This document shows, piece by piece, positions 5,033 through 9,891 of a DNA stretch of 9,891 nt. The stretch spans positions 1 to 9,891 of the forward strand of contig CAKVJS010000031.1 of the NCBI GenBank assembly GCA_934754755.1. The letters run 5' to 3'. How positions within the stretch are numbered: the first letter of the stretch is position 1; each line of letters opens with the position of its first letter. The notes under the pieces were generated by a model. It did not search any database. It saw only the letters and a list, made by a program, of their open reading frames with translations, and had not been told where the DNA came from. Origin of the DNA: an uncultured Erysipelotrichales bacterium (GTDB lineage: Bacteria > Bacillota_I > Bacilli_A > Erysipelotrichales > Coprobacillaceae). A program made the translations under genes and the position numbers.

Positions 5033-7500
5033 TATTTTAATCCCCCTCGATAGATTGCCTTAGGATATAATTTCAACATTTCCTCCCATTGTACTAAAAA
5101 CAAGTCAGCGATGGGATAGACTAATTTTCCCGATAGGGTTTTTGTGGATATACTCGCAAAAGTTTCAATAAAGATTACTTTTTTTCCAAATAATTTGGCA
5201 ATATAACAAATCGGAACTGTTGTATGTGCCCCGGTTGCTATCACAACATCGGGTTTAACTTTCCAATATACTCGAAAGCTCTTAGCAATATTAAAAGGAA
5301 AATCACACAAAAACTTAATTCTATGTTCCTTTGTTCCTGGTCGCAAATACCAAGAACGTGCTCGATTGGATTGTTTATATGTTTGCATCATTTCATGGTC
5401 CTCGGTTAAAAGAAAAGAATTATATTGTTCCATTAATGGTTCCAACTCAAATAACTCACTAAAATGACCGCCAGCAGATGAAGTGAAAATCACTCTTTTT
5501 TTAATATCCCCTTGTGTAAACAGGGTAAATGTATGTAACCATTGCTTCTTCACTCTTCTGAATGTATATTGTCGAGCCTTTTTTAAAGCATTATTTTGCA
5601 TTGTTTTGGTCGTTTTATGTAATAGGCCTGATAAACAATCAGCCATTTCCTGTTGATTTCTATCTTCAATAATATAACCATTTTTACCATGTTCAATAAT
5701 TTCTAAAGAACCTTTTGCACTGGAAAAGGAAACACAAGGAATCCCATAGCTCATAGCTTCAATTAGAACTAAACCAAAGGATTCATAGTGGGAAGTTGTA
5801 ACAAACGCACTGCAACGCATAAAAATAGCATCTTTCTTAGCACCTACTACATTGCCATGAAAAACAACATGTTTATGTAGCTGAAGTTCATCTATTATTT
5901 TTTCTAAGCGTTCTTTTTCTTCTCCTTCCCCCATGATATGTAACAATACGTTTGGATTTTGTTGTACCATAATATGCAATACAGATAACATATCATCATA
6001 TCCTTTTTCTGCCGCTAATCGACCCATAACAGCGATTTCTTGCGTATGTAAAGGAGCTACCTCTTCTGGCATTTTATCAATAGCTAATGGTACATATATA
6101 CATTTTGGTCCGGTAACTCTTTCTTTATAGAAATCGAAAAGTTGTTTAGAGGCCGGAATAAATACATCAAATTTCTTTACCTTACGACATACTTTCTTAC
6201 TGTAATTCGCCTTTCGATCAGGATGGCAGTGTTCCCAAGCAACCTTAACTTTACTTTCCTGATATTTACTAAAGTAGCGGTTAAATACAAGGGTTGTAGA
6301 AATAATAATATCCCCATTACAAACTTTAGCCTCTTGTCTAATTCGTTTGTGCTTTTGATATAATACCTGAAACGCATGATATCCTTCTATGAGAACTTGT
6401 TTAATATTTTTCTTTTTTACAGCTGCCTTAAATTCTTCTCTATTCGGTGTTACATTGCTTAATAAGTAACGTACTACTACTCGTTTATCTAAATCAAAGG
6501 CAGGTTCTCCCCATTGATATACATTGACAATTTCTACATCGTACGTATCTACTAACATATTCGCTAGGGAACAAATTGCTTTTTCAATACCACCGACCCG
6601 CAAATGTAGGGATAGTATGGTGATCTTCTTTTTATTGCCAGCATGTTGCTGTAATACATTCTTTTTCGTTCTTTTGCGGGCAACGAAACAGGTAAAGGCA
6701 GCTGTCATTTTCAACACAAACATACCAATTCTATTGTGTTTAAAGTACTGTTTATGATAGTAATATTGACTATCCTTAAGATACCTCATTTTTTTATAAC
6801 GATTATTATATTTATCAATGGTCACGGAATGCTGGTGTACCACTTCAACAGAATTCACAATACATGTTTGCAAGCCGTGATCACGCATTTTCTTAGCTAA
6901 AATATTTTCCTCATAATAGAGAAATGTTCCTTCATCTAAATAACCTATGGTTTCTAAAGCTTTTTTTGTAATACCAAAAAAACAACCCGATATACAATCT
7001 ACCTTGGATAATGTAGTGTGATAATGAGAGTCACGATAAGCTCTAAATTTCTTAAAAAATCGATTGATATATACTAGATTATCGAGAATATCCATTGTCA
7101 AAGTTGGCAATTTCCATCCTCGATTAATTTGTTTTCCTTCCTTAATGATAGGACCAAAAATACCATATTCTGGATATGTTTTGGTAAAAGCAATAAAATC
7201 TTGCAGCGCAATCTGTTCAATTTCTATATCTGGATTCGCAACAATAAACAGATCACAGTTTTGTTCTTGTAAATATCGTAACCCTGCATTATTTCCAGAA
7301 GCATAACCACCATTGTTTTCTAACGCAATAAGATGAACCTCTCTTTTTTTTATGCGACGTAGAATTTTTAAAGAATCATCGTTGGAACCATTATCAACAA
7401 TACAGATATGATCTAACACATGGTAGGCACTGATCTGATTTACACACTGAAGTGTCTGCAAAGCATCGTTGAAATTGACAATAACTATACCTGTTTTCAT
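5032..7500 (-). CDS. Three-module glycosyltransferase: GT2 + GT4 + Alg14/PssD-like domain
   Basis: This 822-residue protein appears to join three normally separate proteins. Residues 1-250 form a GT2 rhamnosyltransferase-like module: IVIVNFND, VDNGSNDDS (35-43), NPDIEI (89-94, DxD-like metal site), SGCFFGI and LYYEEN (194-199, likely catalytic acid). A hydrophobic stretch at about 257-275 may anchor it in the membrane. Residues 290-660 form a GT4 GT-B module: HLRVGGIEKA (299-308), GRLAAEKGYDD (493-503) and the EX7E pair Glu573/Glu581 in ESFGLVLIEAMSYG. Residues 668-822 are Alg14/PssD-like: TSSAGGHFSEL (673-683) and ATGAHTTVP (755-763). The first ATG follows AAAGGA and overlaps the upstream stop by 4 nt. 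The product probably performs successive cytoplasmic transfers onto a lipid-linked polysaccharide; sugars are unknown. The Alg14-like part needs the Alg13-like protein encoded next. No frameshift is visible at either seam. Confidence 0.87.
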   Translation of the reverse strand: MKTGIVIVNFNDALQTLQCVNQISAYHVLDHICIVDNGSNDDSLKILRRIKKREVHLIALENNGGYASGNNAGLRYLQEQNCDLFIVANPDIEIEQIALQDFIAFTKTYPEYGIFGPIIKEGKQINRGWKLPTLTMDILDNLVYINRFFKKFRAYRDSHYHTTLSKVDCISGCFFGITKKALETIGYLDEGTFLYYEENILAKKMRDHGLQTCIVNSVEVVHQHSVTIDKYNNRYKKMRYLKDSQYYYHKQYFKHNRIGMFVLKMTAAFTCFVARKRTKKNVLQQHAGNKKKITILSLHLRVGGIEKAICSLANMLVDTYDVEIVNVYQWGEPAFDLDKRVVVRYLLSNVTPNREEFKAAVKKKNIKQVLIEGYHAFQVLYQKHKRIRQEAKVCNGDIIISTTLVFNRYFSKYQESKVKVAWEHCHPDRKANYSKKVCRKVKKFDVFIPASKQLFDFYKERVTGPKCIYVPLAIDKMPEEVAPLHTQEIAVMGRLAAEKGYDDMLSVLHIMVQQNPNVLLHIMGEGEEKERLEKIIDELQLHKHVVFHGNVVGAKKDAIFMRCSAFVTTSHYESFGLVLIEAMSYGIPCVSFSSAKGSLEIIEHGKNGYIIEDRNQQEMADCLSGLLHKTTKTMQNNALKKARQYTFRRVKKQWLHTFTLFTQGDIKKRVIFTSSAGGHFSELFELEPLMEQYNSFLLTEDHEMMQTYKQSNRARSWYLRPGTKEHRIKFLCDFPFNIAKSFRVYWKVKPDVVIATGAHTTVPICYIAKLFGKKVIFIETFASISTKTLSGKLVYPIADLFLVQWEEMLKLYPKAIYRGGLK

Positions 7501-9059
7501 TTTGGTCGTCCTTTCAAAATTTGTTTTGTATAATAGGTTGCTTGTTTTTGTACTTCTCGATTAAGGTAGGCTAAGCCCTTTTGTTCTACCAAAGTTGGTA
7601 AAGAAGAAAATAGGTTCGTACCTAACCCTAAGCGATCGCCTTCAATCGAGGCACCCATCGCCGCGAGGATGGTTGGAAACCAATCCATTGTCGTAAACTG
7701 TCTATGTTTGGTTTGAATGGGCTCAATCGGTGCATTTAAAATCACATTATACGGTGTCCGTATATAATTTTTATCTAATGTATGAAAAAATTTATTCGAC
7801 ATGCTATTATGATCCCCGGTTATAACAACTGTTGTATTATCATAAAATGATTGTTGTTGTAACCAAGCAACAAAATTTGCTACTTGCATCGATTGATAGG
7901 CAATAACATTTTCATACTGTTTTTTAAAATGATTTGGTCCCTTACTACTAAGATACCCATCAGGCGTATGGGAATCAATGGTCGCCATCGTTATATTAAA
8001 TGGCTTATTAGTAGCTGCCAGCTTAAGAATATCCTCTGAAGCAAAAGAGAATAGCTTTTCATCCTCAAACCCCCAGAATACATGGTAATTGGAGTCTATC
8101 CGACCCTCTTTTTTTACTCTTGGATAATCCATAATGGTGTAGTTTCCATGTTGTTTAAAATAATTAGCCGTAGCTGCAAAGGAAGCGTCTGATCCTTGTA
8201 ATAATTCTTGATTATATCCCTGTTCCTGCAAGATATCTCCGATTGTATAACATCCTGGTAAAAATGAAGAATCCGGTTGATAATATTGGTCATACCAAGG
8301 AAGGGTTAATGGAATACCGGCCGTTTGGGCGACCATAGCAGCGATCGTCCATTGTGTTCCATCAACGGTTCTAGATCCACCCAATCCATCGGTATGCGAA
8401 AAATGGATATTATTTTGTGCTAGCGTTTCTAACTCTGGAATATAACTTGTATCATAAGCTCCACCCGCTATAGAAGATGCATATGTACTTTCAATGGATT
8501 CCAAAAATATATGAACAAGATTCCTTTTTTTAGAAAATGTAATAGAAACTGACTTAGGATCTACATAGTAGGTATCATATAAATTGGTTTTTTGCACATT
8601 GTGGAAACCATATCCTAACACACCATAATTTTTTAAGGCATAACCAAAAGATAGTCCTAATGATCCAATTCCTAAATAGGATAATACTTCTGTGTACGTT
8701 CCTATTTTCTTAGAAAAGGCATAGTACAGTTTATAAGTAAAAACAATAATTAACATAGTGATAGCAACTGCACTTAACACACATTGAAAAATCCAATTCC
8801 ATAAAATCCCCTCATCACTTCCACTTACCGGTACTTTAATGTGAAATACAACTTGGGTTAATGTTTTTGCGGAAAACATTCGATTACTCCATATGATAGA
8901 AGCAATAATAAGCGTTCCTGTAAATAGGGCTGTAAGACCTGCCACCCGTTTTACAATTCGCACCTTTTTTATCGGATTTTTAGCAAATAACAACGCCCGT
9001 TTTTTTTCGCGTTGCGATTGCACCAATTGTCGTTCTATAGATGGTTCTTGATAAGGCAT
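7497..9059 (-). CDS. Membrane-anchored phosphoglycerol transferase, OpgB/GacH-like (LtaS sulfatase fold)
   Basis: This 520-residue protein has a basic cytoplasmic N-terminus (about 1-38), hydrophobic segments near 40-57, 92-108 and a weaker one near 126-142, and then an extracellular alkaline-phosphatase-like domain from about 178. Metal and catalytic elements are HIFLES (Glu187), DGTQWTIAAMVAQTAGIPL with nucleophile Thr235, IDSHTPDG (361-368, His364) and ITGDHNS (Asp416, His417). The GTxWTIA and QGSDASFAATANYFKQHG segments resemble E. coli OpgB and streptococcal GacH more than staphylococcal LtaS. Such enzymes move glycerol phosphate from phosphatidylglycerol onto a glycan. Beside a rhamnose-synthesis gene and glycosyltransferases, decoration of a rhamnose-containing wall polysaccharide is the best inference. 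The membrane part is short; OpgB and GacH have more spans. The ribosome site AAAGGAG (9067-9073) lies 7 nt from the ATG. The stop overlaps the next start as ATGA. Confidence 0.85.
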   Translation of the reverse strand: MPYQEPSIERQLVQSQREKKRALLFAKNPIKKVRIVKRVAGLTALFTGTLIIASIIWSNRMFSAKTLTQVVFHIKVPVSGSDEGILWNWIFQCVLSAVAITMLIIVFTYKLYYAFSKKIGTYTEVLSYLGIGSLGLSFGYALKNYGVLGYGFHNVQKTNLYDTYYVDPKSVSITFSKKRNLVHIFLESIESTYASSIAGGAYDTSYIPELETLAQNNIHFSHTDGLGGSRTVDGTQWTIAAMVAQTAGIPLTLPWYDQYYQPDSSFLPGCYTIGDILQEQGYNQELLQGSDASFAATANYFKQHGNYTIMDYPRVKKEGRIDSNYHVFWGFEDEKLFSFASEDILKLAATNKPFNITMATIDSHTPDGYLSSKGPNHFKKQYENVIAYQSMQVANFVAWLQQQSFYDNTTVVITGDHNSMSNKFFHTLDKNYIRTPYNVILNAPIEPIQTKHRQFTTMDWFPTILAAMGASIEGDRLGLGTNLFSSLPTLVEQKGLAYLNREVQKQATYYTKQILKGRPK

Positions 9060-9114
9060 TGTTTGACTCCTTTCACCGTGCTTATTATTGTATCATATTT
9101 TGTCGTAGGGAACA

Positions 9115-9891
9115 TTATTTATTATTACTCTGTAGTTCCTGTAAATACCGTTGCAAGGCATCTTGCCAGTCGGGTAAACGTGTAAACCCTTGGGAATCTA
9201 AAACACTTTTATCTAAGCGACTATTTTTAGGTCTCTTGGCTTTCGCTGGAAAGGCTGTACTATCAACCGGTTGTACTTGTACATCGACACCAGCTTGTTT
9301 AAATATCTCGCAGGCAAATGTATACCAACTACATTCTCCTTCATTTGTTGCATGATAGGTTCCAAATTTATTAGTCTGGATCATCGATACGCAAAGTTTT
9401 GCGAGGTCATACGTATATGTAGGCGATCCAATTTGATCATCAACCACAGAAACCGATCCTCTTTCCTTACCTAAACGAAGCATTGTTTTAATAAAGTTAT
9501 TACCATTGATACCAAAAACCCATGAGATACGAATGATAAAATGATTGGAAATAATAGAACGCACCGCTTGTTCACCAGCTAGCTTTGTCTTTCCATAAAT
9601 ACTTGTTGGAAAACATGCATCATCTACTTGCCAAGGTGTTATCCCATCACCCGCAAATACATAATCGGATGAAAAGTACATCATTTTAATATGTCGTTTG
9701 TTACAAACTTCTGCAATATTTCTTGTTCCTTCTACATTAACCTGATGACAAGTAGCTAGGTCATCTTCTGCCTTATCTACGGCAGTATAGGCCGCACAAT
9801 GAATCACAGCATCGACTTGTTCTTTTTGTATAACTTGTTCTACTTGTGCTTTATTGGTAATATCCATGGTATCAATGTCCACGCCAATGGC
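9115..9891 (-). CDS. rfbD: dTDP-4-dehydrorhamnose reductase, partial (N-terminus outside window)
   Basis: The visible 258 residues are the bulk of RmlD/RfbD, the last enzyme of dTDP-L-rhamnose synthesis, which reduces dTDP-4-dehydro-L-rhamnose with NAD(P)H in the cytoplasm. The frame stays open to the right edge; a GTG at 9880-9882 is internal, because the residues before and after it read as the family's conserved strand ahead of DITN. The N-terminal GxxGQxG nucleotide loop therefore lies beyond the window. Visible signatures are VIHCAAYTAVDKAE, MYFSSDYVFAG and the SDR catalytic pair in YGKTKLAGE (Tyr99 and Lys103 of the fragment), followed by RISWVFG. The rfbA, rfbB and rfbC genes are expected upstream but are not seen. 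The 55-nt gap to the phosphoglycerol transferase has no hairpin terminator, so co-transcription is likely. The gene indicates that L-rhamnose is a building block of the polysaccharide made by this cluster. Confidence 0.93.
   Translation of the reverse strand, partial: AIGVDIDTMDITNKAQVEQVIQKEQVDAVIHCAAYTAVDKAEDDLATCHQVNVEGTRNIAEVCNKRHIKMMYFSSDYVFAGDGITPWQVDDACFPTSIYGKTKLAGEQAVRSIISNHFIIRISWVFGINGNNFIKTMLRLGKERGSVSVVDDQIGSPTYTYDLAKLCVSMIQTNKFGTYHATNEGECSWYTFACEIFKQAGVDVQVQPVDSTAFPAKAKRPKNSRLDKSVLDSQGFTRLPDWQDALQRYLQELQSNNK

Noticed and set aside
5495..5510. Fused glycosyltransferase as a sequencing-error artefact
   Set aside because: The codons across both seams are continuous and give plausible linkers. 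No homopolymer slip is needed to explain the frame, although the A run at the GT4/Alg14 seam is worth confirming in reads.
6177..6377. Minus-strand 66-codon open frame inside the large glycosyltransferase gene
   Set aside because: It lies in another frame of a clearly coding region, has no ribosome site that stands out and shows no recognisable motif.
9060..9114. Separate promoter for the phosphoglycerol transferase gene
   Set aside because: TATGAT and TACAAT are present, but neither has an acceptable -35 element 16-18 nt upstream.
9041..9474. Plus-strand open frames (104 and 67 codons) antisense to the rfbD and phosphoglycerol transferase genes
   Set aside because: The sense strand carries strong protein-family motifs. 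The antisense translations are low-complexity, Cys/Ser-rich and unlike any family.
9880..9882. GTG as the real start of the rfbD gene
   Set aside because: The frame stays open to the window edge with conserved residues on both sides, and the enzyme would lack its nucleotide-binding N-terminus. The gene is cut by the window instead.

Overview
The window is AT-rich, uses standard bacterial codons and strong GGAGG-type ribosome sites, and carries genes typical of a low-GC Gram-positive bacterium (Firmicutes/Bacillota). The style of the lactate dehydrogenase and the polysaccharide genes would suit a fermentative gut lineage such as the Erysipelotrichia, but that placement is an inference. All genes except a partial one at the left edge lie on the minus strand, so the minus-strand reading order runs from right to left.

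Right part (9891 to 4556): the end of a cell-surface polysaccharide cluster. It starts with a partial dTDP-4-dehydrorhamnose reductase (rfbD/rmlD). Next comes a membrane-anchored OpgB/GacH-like phosphoglycerol transferase, then an 822-residue protein that joins three glycosyltransferase modules (GT2, GT4 and an Alg14/PssD-like domain). The last gene is a small Alg13/PssE-like protein, the expected catalytic partner of the Alg14-like module. The last three genes overlap by 4 nt and 1 nt, so they are probably translated in a coupled way. Together they suggest a rhamnose-containing wall polysaccharide that is decorated with glycerol phosphate.

Middle part (4523 to 1515): a housekeeping operon with its own promoter, in the order tsaC-rpiB-glyA-upp. 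It makes the threonylcarbamoyl-AMP used in tRNA t6A formation, isomerises a pentose phosphate, supplies one-carbon units from serine and salvages uracil. The genes overlap or nearly touch, and the operon ends at a hairpin terminator at 1515-1546. The order recalls the Bacillus ywlC-...-rpiB-...-glyA-upp neighbourhood without the genes that lie between them there.

Left part: a single-gene unit for L-lactate dehydrogenase (ldh) with its own probable promoter. It converges on the 3' end of a plus-strand NlpC/P60 cell-wall hydrolase. The two share one compact bidirectional terminator, whose loop contains the ldh stop codon.

No tRNA, rRNA, CRISPR array, insertion sequence or broken gene was seen. 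The most unusual item is the three-module glycosyltransferase together with its separately encoded Alg13-like partner.
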